Assembly (NCBI RefSeq): GCF_905171775.1
Contig: NC_053489.1
Coordinates: 154,460,142-154,524,141, forward strand
Origin: Rana temporaria
Lineage: Eukaryota; Chordata; Amphibia; Anura; Ranidae
Length of the DNA: 64,000 bases
Direction: 5' to 3'
Shown here: in pieces, positions 1-10,829 of the stretch
How the letters are laid out: each line of letters begins with the position of its first letter
How positions within the stretch are numbered: position 1 is the stretch's first letter
Position numbers and translations under genes: made by a program
Notes under the pieces: model-generated
What the model was told of the DNA's origin: nothing
The model's database searches: none
The model's input: only the letters and a program-made list of their open reading frames with translations

Positions 1-245
1 AAGTTGCAATGACCGTCATTTTATTCCCTAGGGTGTCTGATAAAAAAAACATATATAATGTTTGGGAGTTCTGAGTAATTTTCTAGCAAAATAATGATGA
101 TTTGTAGGAGAGAAGTGCCAGAATAGGCCCGGTATGGAGGTGGGTATAAAAGCCCTGTATTGAAGGGGTTAACATAGGGCTTATTTTTGGGGTAGAATAA
201 CACTAGGTCTTATTTTCGGGGTAGGTCTTATTTTCAGGGAAACGC
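1..245. repeat. Possible interspersed-repeat end
   Basis: Two near-identical short phrases, each containing GGTCTTATTTTC, sit side by side at about 206-235. I associate this paired phrase with ends of dispersed DNA repeats in reptile and amphibian genomes, but I cannot name the family. No terminal inverted partner or target duplication is visible because the window starts inside it. The open frame on the minus strand here looks like chance. Confidence 0.3.
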
Positions 246-261
246 GGTAGGTATGCTGCGC

Positions 262-304
262 TGCCCTGCCGCAGTATATCTATGGTGGGTAGTCGCTAAC
301 CGGT
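262..304 (+). mobile_element. Short 3' end of a TTAA-type MITE
   Basis: The phrase CTGCCGCAGTATAT followed by GGGTAGTCGCTAACCGGTAA matches the 3' ends of the larger MITE copies at about 26569-26611 and 46958-47002. Only the terminal 40 or so bases remain, and the expected terminal TTAA has decayed. This is a homology call within the window; the superfamily is inferred from the complete copy at 46111-47002. Confidence 0.45.
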
Positions 305-1855
305 AATACATAGAATGCATTAATATAAAAAACCTCATGCCTTTACAACCCCTTCAAAATGTATGAATCATTTGTGTAACAATAATTTCCATTAATACAA
401 AACGTATACTGAGTTTATCTGTATTTACTGTTAAGAGGATAATAATAAGTTCCCAGGTATAAATATTAGACTTCCAATCTGTTTACACATACTTTTGATG
501 TGTTTTGTATTGTTACTAGATCATATCCCGTTGCTTAATGGATGTTCAACCCTCTTAAGGTACTTTGTATTAAAAAATGCAAAAACAAAAAAAAAATTCC
601 ATAAGACCATTTTTGTATTTTTATTACATATAAAGTTGGATTAGGAATATTGAATTAACCTCTTGACAGCAGGTGTTGTAAAGATATCACGCTTAGACGT
701 TTTCTTAAACACCTACAATGTTATTTGTACTGTAACACTGATCTTATTTCATTCTGTTCTTGCTGACAGGGCAAAGAGAATGTAATAACCTGCATAACCC
801 AGTCTTTCCATTATTTTTAATTACATAAAAGTGATATTGCCAATGTTATTTTTAATAAACTTAATTTATGGCTTCATGACAAGATACTTGTAAGTCAGGT
901 GGCATTTATTTTCTCTTGTCCCATGTTATGACTTTGATAAGCTTTAATCGAATTTGAAAGTATGTATGTTTATATCCATGGTTTATTTCCTTCTTGTTTT
1001 TTTTTCACGTTTACAACCTGCTTAATTGCCTAATATATCATAAACATGAAATACTGCTTGTCAGCATTGCTAACTTTACTGTTAGTCATTGACAACAGTT
1101 AATTCAGCTCATAGAAGTTGAGTAGGCTATGGGGGATGGGTGAGAGTGCTACTATAATTGTCTGTAATCTACAAAGCTGTCTACTACACACCTATTCACA
1201 TAACACTGAACTGCCTACAATAAACTTACTATGTATGCTGCAGTGCTAGGTGTTTTACAGGCAACAACTATTTTACTAGGATAAAGCTTTTGTTAAGTAT
1301 TCAAAAGGCTTGTGAGTATTCTGGTAAGAACCTACAAAGATTCCCCTTTTTTCTTGCTTCTTTTTCCTTGTTTGACAGTTTTTCATTAGCACTCTAATTA
1401 GGCAACATATAACCAAACTAAAATATTCAGGCATGTGTGAACCCTTACTTTGTAAAACAGCCCATTCAGTTTAAAATACAAATGAAAGGCAAAACATGTG
1501 GGTATTTATATTAAAAATATTTATAAATATGTTTTTCTTTCTTTATAAGTGATAATCTATATTCTCAGCTGCATAAGGGGTTTAGAGAGGTGGGGGTGAG
1601 GAAACAGCAGTACAATGACATGCTTCCTGTGATCGACTGTGCATGGTGTCAGCGTATCGGCAAACGTCTGATCATTGGAGAACAGGCAGTCTGTTCTCCC
1701 AGCACAGCCATAAAAGTGACCACACTAAGATGGATGTGCTGTTAGGCATAGCATGGTCATTTTGAAACAGGAAATCAGGAGGACTGTCAGGAACACCAGG
1801 TATTTCACACAAACAAAGCAATACAAAGAGAACAGGATACTTTTTAACACAAGTA
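305..1855. other. AT-rich intergenic DNA, no gene seen
   Basis: This stretch is AT-rich and has no long open frame, no internal repeat that I could pair and no recognisable transposon end. It reads as single-copy or very old repeat DNA. Confidence 0.5.
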
Positions 1856-1990
1856 CATTATTATTATTTATTATATATATATATTTATTTATATTGCGCC
1901 AACAGTTTGTGCAGCGCTTAACAAAATAAAAGGCAGACATTACAGTTACATTACAATTTGGTACAAGAGGAATCGGAGGGCCCTACTCAT
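1856..1990 (-). mobile_element. L2-tailed SINE copy
   Basis: Read on the minus strand, this ends in AAACTGTTGGCGC, an ATATAAATAAAT stretch and then an AT/ATT-rich tail. The same block recurs at 9149-9330, 12490-12655 and 28756-28859. The end resembles the 3' end of the L2/MIR class of non-LTR elements, an AAGCGCT core followed by a TATAAAT stretch and a simple tail. The rest of the unit (GACAGTACAGTTACAATACA and GAGGGCCCT in better copies) is also present. L2 affiliation is inference; repetition is seen directly. Confidence 0.7.
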
Positions 1991-2017
1991 TAGTATATGG
2001 AACGACAAACACATATA

Positions 2018-2744
2018 GCCGGATTCAAGTAGAGCGGCGTATCTTAGATCGACGTAGCACATCTCATTTGCGCTACGCCGACCTAACATAGAGAGGCACG
2101 TACAGTATTCTCAAAGCACTAGCTCCGTAAGTTACGTCGGCGTAGCGTAAATGGGCCGGCGTAAGCCCGCCTAATTCAAATTAGGAAGGTGGTGGGCGTG
2201 TTGTATTAAAATTAGCCGTGACCCCATGTAAATGAAGCGCCGAACGAACGGCGCATGCGCACACATGCTCAGAATCACGTTGAATTTACTCCCTAAGATA
2301 CGACAGCTCAATGGCAACGACGTGAACGTAACCTACGCCCAGCCCCATTCACGTACGACTTACGCAAACAACGTAAAATCCGACGGCATTTCCGACGTCC
2401 ATACCTAACATGACTTAGACCAACTATTTGGTGGTTTATCTTTACGCCGGACGTACGCCTTACGTAAACGACGTAGCTTACTGCGACGGGCGCAAGTACG
2501 TTCGTGAATCGGCGTATCTCGCTCATTTACACGTTGGAAGCATAAATCAATGGAAGCGCCCCTAGCGGCCAGCGTAAATATGCACCCAAGATACGACGGC
2601 GTAGGAGACTTACGTCGGTCGTAAGAAGCCAAAATTCAGGCGTATCTTATTACAAGAATAAGGCGCATAGATACGACGGCGCATCCATGGACTTACGCAG
2701 CGTATATAAAGATACGTCGGCGTAAGTCTTTGTGAATCCGGGCC
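2018..2744. mobile_element. CpG-rich MITE with CCGGATTCA terminal inverted repeats
   Basis: The left end reads GCCGGATTCA and the right end TGAATCCGGGCC, an imperfect terminal inverted repeat. The interior is made of many short words related to TTACGCCGGCGTATC in both orientations, so it is rich in CpG and self-complementary. There is no transposase. The flanking bases ATA occur on both sides but are too short to prove a target duplication. The open frames inside follow the repeat and are not genes. Confidence 0.7.
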
Positions 2745-2763
2745 ATAGGGATCAATACACTAA

Positions 2764-3418
2764 TGCAGCGTACAGATGATCAGACATTCCATCAACAAAA
2801 CCATGGATTTTTTTCCAATGAATGTTGGCTCAAACTTGTCTTGCATACACACGGTCGCACAAATGTTATCAGAAATTCAGATCGCCAAGAACGTGGTCAT
2901 GTACAAAACGTACAACGGCACTATTAAAGGGAAGTTTAATACCAGTTGTGTTAGTAGAAGTTTGCTGAGAGACGATTCACGCTTTTCAGCCTCATGCTTT
3001 TCAGTCCGTTACAGCGTGACAAATGTGCTATCTCCATTACGAACACTAGTTTTACCAGACCGAGCGCTTCCGTCTCGTACTTGATTCAGAGCATGCATGG
3101 AATTTTGTGCGTCGGAATTGTCTACACATGATCGGAATTTACGAGAACGGATTTTGTTGTCGGAAAATTTAGGAACCAGCTCTCAAATTTTTGTTGTCCG
3201 AAATTCCTTGCTTCTGAGCATGCGGGGGTTTTTCACGTCCTTAAAGCCCACACACGACCATTTTTTACAACCTTAAAAACGTTGTGAAAAAATAGAGCAT
3301 GTTCGAAATTTTTAATGGCCATTTTTTAGATCGTGAAAAATGCTCTGGAGCCCACACACGATCGTTTTTAATGACGTCATTTTTTTAGAACCCGAAAAAC
3401 GGTCGTGTGTACGCGGCA
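2764..3418. mobile_element. Harbinger-like MITE copy 1
   Basis: The element has termini TGCAGCGTAC and GTACGCGGCA and is flanked by TAA on both sides (2761-2763 and 3419-3421). A three-base TWA duplication is a hallmark of the PIF/Harbinger superfamily. Its interior, including the CATTACGAACACTAGTTTTA stretch near 3036, is also found in the copy at 7895-8370 in inverted orientation. No transposase is encoded. The 102-codon frame at 2776-3084 follows the repeat and is not a gene. Confidence 0.8.
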
Positions 3419-3496
3419 TAAGAGTTAAATAACAGCTAATAAAATGTGGTAAAGCACTGCATGTGTTACCAATTGTGCACATGTTTAAATCACTAA

Positions 3497-3865
3497 TGCC
3501 CCGTACACACGATCGGTTTTCCTGTTGAAAAAAGTCTGATGAGAGTTTTTGGTCGGGAATCCTGACCGTGTGTATGTCCATCAGACTTTTTCCAACGGAA
3601 AAACTGCTGGAAAAAGATAGAGAGCAGGATCTATTTTTTTCTCGTCAGGAAAAAATCCGATCGTGTGTACAAATCCCAACGCACAAAATTCCGACGCATG
3701 CTCGGAAACAAATCGACGCATGCTAAGAAGCATAGAACTTAATTTTCTCTGCTCATTGTAGTCTTTTACGTCACGTGTTCTTGGCAGTCAAAAGTTCACC
3801 AAACTTTTGTGCGACCGTGTGTATGTTTTTTTTCCGACAGGAAAACCGCTTGTGTGTACAGGGCA
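3497..3865. mobile_element. Harbinger-like MITE copy 2
   Basis: Ends TGCCCCGTACACACGATCGG and TGTGTGTACAGGGCA are inverted repeats, flanked by TAA at 3494-3496 and 3866-3868. Further CGTGTGTA words lie in the interior. It belongs to the same terminal-repeat family as the copies at 2764, 7895, 42278 and 45257 but has a different interior, typical of a MITE family whose transposase acts in trans. Confidence 0.85.
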
Positions 3866-4011
3866 TAAGAATTATGAGTTAAATACTGAATGCAGTATTT
3901 GTTTGATTTAGAGCTAATTACCACATTAGTTAATTTAGCTGGTTGGTAAGAAATGGGCCAGAAATCCGGCCATTAATTTCTTAACTACCGATGACTCATC
4001 AGCTGTCACCG

Positions 4012-4370
4012 GGTTTCCCGCTGACAGTTGAATGTAAAAAAAGCCGACAATTAAATTAACATTAAAAATGTTGAAAAGAAAACAGAATGCCCCCCCCCCC
4101 CATGCGTACCAGGTCCTTCAGGTCTGGTATGGATTTTAAGGGGAACCCCTTGCCAAAATAAATACCAGGCACTCGCCCCCCTCCCCCCTTCTTCACCTGC
4201 TGGGCTGCATGCTCGGATAAGGATCTGGTATAAATACTGGGGGGACCCCTCACCGTTTTTCTTTTTTTGCCGTGGGATTCCCCTTAAAATTCATACCAGA
4301 CCCATGCATTGGGGGGGACTCCACACTGTATTTTTCAACATTTTTTACATTTAGCTGTCAGCGGGGAATG
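4012..4370. mobile_element. MITE with GCTGACAG inverted ends
   Basis: The left arm CCCGCTGACAGTTGAATGTAA pairs with the right arm TTACATTTAGCTGTCAGCGGG, an inverted repeat of about 21 bases. Between them lie related stretches containing GGTCTGGTATGGATTTTAAG and C-runs. No coding capacity is seen. The superfamily cannot be told from the ends alone. Confidence 0.6.
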
Positions 4371-5150
4371 CATTTTCACTCTCTGGTCTGTTTGTGAATT
4401 GTACTTTGTATGCACTATTTACCAACACATTTTGTATTTATTTTTTGTAAATACTGCATAATCTATATTTTTGTGAATTTGACCAAATATACTGCATGTG
4501 ATAATTTGTGCAAATTTGTAATATGATATCCTTATCACATGCAGTAAAGCTTTTTTATTTATTTTTTCACATACATCCATGTGACAATTTACTGTTACTT
4601 CATTTATAAAATTATCACCTAGCACTATACTGTATATATATTTACAGTATATGACAAGGATTGTGGAAGGTTGAGTTGATTTATTTAAACAGATCTGCAG
4701 GTAAAAGCCAATTGAACTGGATTGGTAGCTTGAAATCTAGTACTTAAATTAATCTGGAAATTTTGTGAAAAGGCTGTTGACCTTGAGTGCTAGCAAAAGT
4801 TTGCAATGCTGCTTCTACCAGGATGCCACTCACATACTCTTCCATTTAGGACTGGACTACACACTTTTGTTATCAGGTACATTGCAGTAACTTGCACATT
4901 ATCACATGTTGTGTGCATTAGAGCATTGTGGTGCTCCTCTTTTTTAATGACACCCCAATCCACTAAGGCAAATGCTGCTCAGACACCTATAGATTGCATC
5001 ACACCACAGTGCATGATAATGTGGTGCACTGCATCAGATAACATTTTTGTATGCCTTTTTTTAGCCTGATCCTGTGCATTGGCAGAAAATGCAGTTTATG
5101 TTATCATGTGATGCAAGTGCAATAATGCCAGGAATAGATAATCCAGCTTC
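4371..5150. other. Intergenic DNA, no gene seen
   Basis: AT-rich sequence. An ATTGTGCAAATTTG-like stretch and repeated TGCACATT/CATGTGAT words occur but do not form an ordered array. No open frame here has codon structure I would trust. Confidence 0.4.
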
Positions 5151-5489
5151 AGCCCAGGTTCACACTGGGTACGATTTGGTTCGATTTGAGATGCGATTTC
5201 ACTTGTGAAATCGCATCTCAAATCGGCGGCATTTGCCGGCAATTGTCGGCAATGACACCGTCCTAATCGGTGCGACGCCGCATCTGCGGCGCTGCACCGA
5301 TTTCAAAAAGTAGTTCCTGTACTACTTTTTGCGATTTAGGGCCGCGATTTACATAGACATCTGTGCAGAAACCTGCACAGATGTCTCTTAAATCGCGTCT
5401 GAAATCGTGACTGCCAGCGGGAGTGAAATTGTGCGAGTTCAGTTGAACTTGCAAGGCTTCACTCCCGCAGCCCAGTGTGAACCAGGGCT
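5151..5489. mobile_element. MITE with GGTTCACACTGGG ends
   Basis: The ends AGCCCAGGTTCACACTGGG and CCCAGTGTGAACCAGGGCT form a nearly perfect 19-bp terminal inverted repeat. The interior contains further inverted words such as GAGATGCGATTTCAC with its complement directly after it and a GCACAGATGTCT hairpin. No 8-bp or 3-bp target duplication is evident. No protein is encoded. Confidence 0.8.
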
Positions 5490-6890
5490 CAATCTGTTTT
5501 TGTACCCTATGATAGAATGTGGCAGTAGATCATAAAGGAAGAATCTTATATACAGTATATACCGTATATGTTAGTCAAGAAAAAATTGCATTTGATATTA
5601 TGCCCCATACGGGTATGGGGATGAGCTAATATGCCAGAGATCATTTCATTTGTGAATAATTTTGTGAATCATGAGGTTCAAATGTCATAAACTTTGAAGC
5701 AAACCTTATTGAAATCTACAAAGGGGGGGGGTTGATTTGTTATTCATTTCTGCCCCTCTTGTAGGGCTAATAAGCAAGCTATTGTCAAACAAAATGTATG
5801 AGAAATTAGGCACAGCTATGGGGTACAAAAAAATTGCGAAAATGAAAAAAAAAACCTCTCTTTCCCTACACAGAATTTTCAGTTCTTCCTAACAACTCCA
5901 ACACACACTGACAGTATCGTTTCTGTAAACCCACCCTTTTATATCACTTTATTGGCTCTTGCAACTCACTGACTGCAGTATAGGTTGTGCATAGTACCGC
6001 TTACTAATCAATTAGTAGGCATTATTAGAACACCTGCTTAGATTTTTTTGCTGTCTGTGACCCTGCTTGAGCGATTTACTGTTTCTATGTGTCCTGGTAA
6101 CCATTTTCACATGGACTGAAAGTGAGATAAATTTCGAAATGATCACTTGAACAGGGATAGAAGGGATCGTTCCCACGATCAGTTGTGGGTAGGCAGCCAA
6201 ATTAAAAGCAATGCAAAGCTGCCAACTCTACCGGCTAATCACACACCCACTCATATGTAATCATCCGTGCTGCAATCACATGTGAGTTACTGCCCTTTAG
6301 TGCCTGCCAGTCTAATTGTGAAAATCCCCACTGGGGTTCTTGCATGTGATCGCCAACAGCTGCACTAGTGCAGTGCTGTCTGATCTGCAGCTTTACCTTG
6401 TATTCTGATCCTCTGCCTTTATCTAATCCAGTATTTGACTCATCTTCCTGACCATGCTGCTGTCTCCAGTCCCAACCATTGGCTTGCCTTGACCCTGATT
6501 AACTCCTGTCTGTCTGTCTGATTTCCTGTTGCCAAACCCAGCTTGAACTCTGACCATTCTCTACCTGCTGTTTATGATAGACTGATCCTCTGTGTATGAC
6601 CTGGCCTGTCTGACTCTGCTCCAGTCTTCTTCTTCCAGCCTGTGTAGCTCCAGTACTGCCGTCCTCCATCCACAGCATACCTGCATCCGCTGTTCCTGCT
6701 ACCTTCTGCTGCTCAGAAATCAAGTCTGGTCCTGCTACTCATCAGATGCCACTACCTCTACCAACGGAAGACTTCGCAGGCGCTCTTACCTCATCATGCT
6801 CTCACGGCCACTGTTGCAACTCCAATGGTCCTTGAGCCAGGGCTGTAAGAGAGGTCTCCCTCTACTCGTCAGGCTCTCCCAGATGGTACG
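5490..6890. other. Intergenic DNA with an LTR-like tract, no gene seen
   Basis: The first part is AT-rich and unremarkable. From about 6370 to 6890 the plus strand becomes pyrimidine-rich, with repeated CCTG and TCTG words, much like the solo LTR at 30839-31381. I could not find TG...CA ends with a target duplication here, so an LTR call would be speculative. The open frames on both strands between 6499 and 6939 reflect this biased composition. Confidence 0.35.
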
Positions 6891-6894
6891 TAAC

Positions 6895-7795
6895 AAGCAC
6901 AATTCAACGATACTTGAACAAAAAAAGTTGCATGGTTGAGCTGCCAGAAAGAACCCTTTACTGTGCCAATGCCACAAAAAAGCCCAATGAGGCATGTCAA
7001 GGTGTTGTTGTAACCAGGCTTTTTTTGTGAACTTGTGCAGTAAAGGCTTCTTTCTGGCAACTTGACCATGCAGCTCTTTTTTGTTTAAGTATCATCACAT
7101 TGTGCTCCTTAAAAATAACCACACCATCTTTTTCCAGAGCAGCCTGTATTTCTCCTAAGGTTACCTGTGGGTTTTCTTTGTATCCTGAACAATTCCTGTG
7201 GCAGTTATAGCTGAAATCGTTCTTGATCTACCTGAGCTTGGCTTGGTATCAATAGATACCCACATTTTTCACTTCTTATTAAATGATGGAACAGTACTGA
7301 CTGGCAAATTCAAGGCTTTGGATATCTTTTTATATCCTTTTCCATCTTTGTAAAGTTTCATTACCTTGTTACGCTTGACTTTTGACTGTTCTTTTCTGCT
7401 CCCCATGGCTTAGTTTCTAGCCTGCTTAGTGCATACATGTGCTAAGCTAACAAACTCATTTACTATTTATACACAGACACTAATTGCAATTTAAAAGCCA
7501 CAAATGTGGGAATCAACCTTTAATAGCCATTTAACCTGTGTGTGCCACCTTCTGTGTCTGTACCAAGGCCAAACATTCTAAGGAATGTAAACTTTTCATC
7601 AGGGCCATTTGGGTGATTTCTGTTATCATTAGGATTTTAAAAGGAGCCAAAAAACTATGTGATAATAAATGGCTTCATGTGATCACTCTTCTTGAATAAA
7701 ATACATTTTGTTGGCATGATTAATCATATTTTCAATATAGATGCCAAAATGTCAAAATTTCTGCGAGGGTATGCAAACTTTTGAGCACATCTGTC
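6895..7795 (-). pseudogene. Tc1/mariner-like transposase, N-terminal part, broken
   Basis: Read on the minus strand from an ATG at about 7406, the frame gives MGSRKEQSKVKRN and then YKDGKGYKKISKALNLPVST, the helix-turn-helix start of Tc1-type transposases. Stops and frameshifts follow. The catalytic DD34E domain is missing. A second fragment of the same transposase lies on the plus strand at 6898-6985, so the locus carries an inverted duplication of part of the gene with about 25 bases between the arms. The upstream end near 7740-7795 (GGGTATGCAAACTTTTGAGC) looks like the outer terminal repeat. The copy is inactive. Confidence 0.8.
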
Positions 7796-7894
7796 ATATA
7801 TGAACTAATTTTCAGTATTGTCCTTTCATAAAGTAATTTACTTCTTGCTTTATGGAGTAGCTAAATGTTGTGATACTGGTGGACTTAAAACTTA

Positions 7895-8370
7895 TGCCGC
7901 GTACACACGACCGTTTTTTGCGATGTGAAAAATTAATTTTTTTTTATTGTCATTAAAAACAATTGTGTGTGGGCTCCAGAGCATTTTTTTGCAACGTTAA
8001 AAATGGGCATTAAAAATTTAGATCATTTTTTGCGTCGTAAAAAATGGTCGTGCTCAGAAGCAAGTTATGAGATGGGAGCGCTTGTTCTGGTTAAACTAGC
8101 GTTCGTAATGGAGATAGCACATTCATCACGCTGTAACAGACTGAAAAGCATGAAGACTGAAAAGCGTGAATCAGCAAAAGCAGCCCCAAGGGTGGTGCCA
8201 TCCGAATGGAGCTTCCCCTTTATAGTGCCGTCGTACGTGTTGTACGTCACCACGCTTTGCTAGAGCAATTTTTTTCACGATGGTGTTTAGGCAAGGCAGG
8301 CTTAACAATAATCTGGTTGAAAAAAACATTGTTTTTTCTAGACCATTAAAATGGTCGTGTGTACTCGGCA
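7895..8370. mobile_element. Harbinger-like MITE copy 3
   Basis: Ends TGCCGCGTACACACGACCG and CGTGTGTACTCGGCA are inverted and flanked by TTA at 7892-7894 and 8371-8373. The interior around 8090-8150 is the reverse complement of part of the copy at 2764-3418, so the two share more than their ends. No transposase is encoded; the 98-codon frame inside is repeat sequence. Confidence 0.85.
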
Positions 8371-9148
8371 TTAGTTTTTTAGACCATGAGTTAGCTGCTA
8401 GTTTTTTTACACTATCTATATTTGGTGTGCATATATTCTTCTTTTATTGTAAAAAACTATCAGAAGGGGTTAGAATTTTTCTCCAACAATGTACTATTCT
8501 GCATATACTTTCAGTATTATTTCTACATATTTAGAACAATAATGACATAACCTGTTGCATTTTATATTTGATCCTCTTTTGTTCTCCCAAGAGAGGAAGA
8601 CATCACTTGTAGAAAAAAAGACTTAATGGTCCCTTTGCTACAAAAGGAAATTTACCCATATCAATCCAGAAGTGTCTCAGTGCAATTAGTGGAGAAGGTT
8701 TCTTGTCTCTATAGACCTTTGTCATGTCTTGAAAAAAAGACCATGTGGCCCCAAACAGCTGTTGGTAATTATGAGCCCTCCCTTTGTATACATAACCTGC
8801 TGTTAGTCTACCACCCTGTGTTTTTTAAGTGAGAAGCTGTCATTTTCTTCAACTTGCTCTTTAATTTGGTCCAGATATACCTAACTTGCAGCCTTATACA
8901 ATGAACAGTTGTCATTTTCATATGCCAGTTCTTAAGTGTAGTAAACCCTTGCCAACCAAGTACTGTCTGTGGGTTATTAAACTTAAGAACTAAACCACTT
9001 TTTAGAATAAAGTTGCTAATCCTACATGAGAATGTGTTACAGAAGCATGCCTTTATAGAATCCGAAGCTGAAAAAGTAAAAAAACATAGGACTCCTTACA
9101 CCTAGATAGTATTCCTCAAAATAGCAAATAGAAGCCTTATCTACAGGT
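8371..9148. other. AT-rich intergenic DNA, no gene seen
   Basis: No terminal repeats, tandem array or credible coding frame is visible. The short frames at 8280-8534 and 8626-8832 have no recognisable protein features. Confidence 0.4.
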
Positions 9149-9330
9149 TATTTTTTATTATACAGGATTTATATAGCGCCAACAGTTTTTGCAGCGCTTT
9201 ACAATATGAGGGCAGACAGTACGGTTACAATACAATTCAATACAGGAGGAATCAGAGGGCCCTGCTCGTTAGAGCTTACAATCTAGAAGGGAGGGCCAAG
9301 TGAAACAAAAGATAATACCTGTGGGGAATG
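9149..9330 (-). mobile_element. L2-tailed SINE copy
   Basis: On the plus strand this starts with a T/A-rich tail and ACAGGATTTATATAGCGCC, then AACAGTTTTTGCAGCGCTTT and TACAATTCAATACAGGAG, the same order as the copies at 1856, 12490 and (reversed) 28756. The unit continues as ACAATCTAGAAGGGAGGGCC. Its left part is outside, and its right part inside, the tandem duplication that follows. Confidence 0.75.
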
Positions 9331-10078
9331 AGCTTATGGAGAAAATGAAAATACAGTTGTTAGGTATGGGCAGGATAGGCTTCTCTGAAGCCATTCTCCA
9401 TTTTAACTCTTCAAGGACCGTTTGAATGGGAATGAGCTTATGGGAATGAGCTTATGGAGAAAATAAAAATACAGTTGTTAGGTGTGGGCAGGATAGGCTT
9501 CTCTGAAGAGGAGGATTTTCAGGGACCGTCTAAAAGCTAATAGATTGGATTGGAGGTTTTCAGAAAAATTGACTTTGTAGGCACATATAAAAATGTAGAT
9601 ACATTTTAATAGTTCACATAATAATATATAATATGCACAAAATACATCTAAAAATCGAAATACAAAAAATAGAAAAGGCCAGATGGTTTTCCCGGAGAAA
9701 ATTACTGGATGGATACAGTGTATACTTGCTGCGGGGCTGTATCAAGAAACAGAGCCCACGCTAAAAAAAGAGCATCTCCTGGGTACTTCCAAAACGGTCC
9801 TTGAAGAGTTAAAATGGCTCTACATGTTTCGCAACTAGAAATGTCGCTTCTTCAGGAGCTTCTAAATTTTGAAAGAACATACTTCAATTAGAATATAATA
9901 TGAACCATAAAGTACATGATAATACATATTGGCATCTACATATATAAATACATGTGAACTCACCAATAAATGGTGCATTAGAGAACATTAACAATCGCCC
10001 ATGCTCTAAGCGTGCAGCAGCTAGAGACACACACCCCTCAAGTTGAGAGAAAGGCCACCGGTCCTCGGCGCCGAGTAA
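9211..10078. repeat. Tandem duplication, copy 1
   Basis: This block and 10079-10829 are direct copies: GGCAGACAGTACGG starts both, and CCGAGTAAGG ends both. They differ at scattered bases. Copy 1 is longer because of an extra rearranged stretch at about 9327-9470 that repeats GGGAATGAGCTTATGG and includes a short inverted insertion. Contents are part of an L2-tailed SINE followed by Penelope-like non-coding sequence. Confidence 0.9.
9817..9859 (-). other. CTGAAGA-hairpin-GAAAC motif, hammerhead-like
   Basis: On the minus strand the order is GCTC, CTGAAGA, A, GCGAC, a loop, GTTGC, GAAAC, ATGTA, GAGC. The outer GCTC/GAGC and inner GCGAC/GTTGC can pair. This order matches the type I hammerhead ribozyme plan (CUGANGA, stem II, GAAA, stem III, UH). 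One extra A between the core and stem II and a tiny stem III argue against full activity. Hammerhead motifs are known in Penelope-like elements. The activity is inference. Confidence 0.4.
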
Positions 10079-10829
10079 GGCAGACAGTACGGTTACAATA
10101 CAATTCAATACAGGAGGAATTAGAGGGCCCTGCTCGTTAGAGCTTACAATCTAGAAGGGAGGGCCAAGTGAAACAAAAGATAATACCTGTGGGGAATGAG
10201 CTTATGGAGAAAATTAAAATACAGTTGTTAGGTGTGGGCAGGATAGGCTTCTCTGAAGAGGAGGATTTTCAGGGACTGTCTAAAAGCTAATAGATTGGAT
10301 TGGAGGTTTTCAGAAAAATTGACTTTGTAGGCACGTATAAAAATGTAGATACATTTTAATAGTTCACATAATAATATATAATATGCACAAAATACATCTA
10401 AAAATAGAAATACAAAAAATAGAAAAGGCCAGATGGTTTTCCCGGAGAAAATTACTGGATGGATACAGTGTATACTTGCTGCGGGGCTGTATCAAGAAAC
10501 AGAGCCCACACTAAAAAAAGAGCATCTCCTGGGTACTTCCAAACGGTCCTTGAAGAGTTAAAATGGCTCTACATGTTTCGCAAATAGAAATGTCGCTTCT
10601 TCAGGAGCTTCTAAATTTTTAAAGAACATACTTCAATTAGAATATAATATGAACCATAAAGTACATGATAATACATATTGGCATCTACATATATAAATAC
10701 ATGTGAACTCACCAATAAATGGTGCATTAGAGAACATTAACAATCGCCCATGCTCTAAGCGTGCAGCAGCTAGAGACACACACCCCTCGAGTTGAGAGAA
10801 AGGCCACCGGTCCTCTGCGCCGAGTAAGG
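10079..10829. repeat. Tandem duplication, copy 2
   Basis: This is the second copy of 9211-10078, lacking the roughly 120 bp of extra rearranged sequence in copy 1. The junction reads GTAAGGCAGACAG, so the end of copy 1 runs straight into the start of copy 2 with at most a GG overlap. The sequence to the right (from 10830) is the natural continuation past the duplicated block. Confidence 0.9.
10566..10608 (-). other. CTGAAGA-hairpin-GAAAC motif, duplicate copy
   Basis: This is the counterpart of 9817-9859 inside the second tandem copy. The outer GCTC/GAGC pair and the CTGAAGA and GAAAC segments are kept. One base change in the inner arm (CTAGTTGC becomes CTATTTGC on the minus strand) weakens stem II, so this copy is a poorer candidate. 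Confidence 0.35.

Noticed and set aside
2308..2632. Arg-rich frames in the CpG-rich MITE
   Set aside because: They follow the repeated TTACG/CGTAA words of the element and exist on both strands.
6370..6890. Third LTR
   Set aside because: Composition resembles the LTR at 30839, but no TG...CA ends or target duplication could be located.
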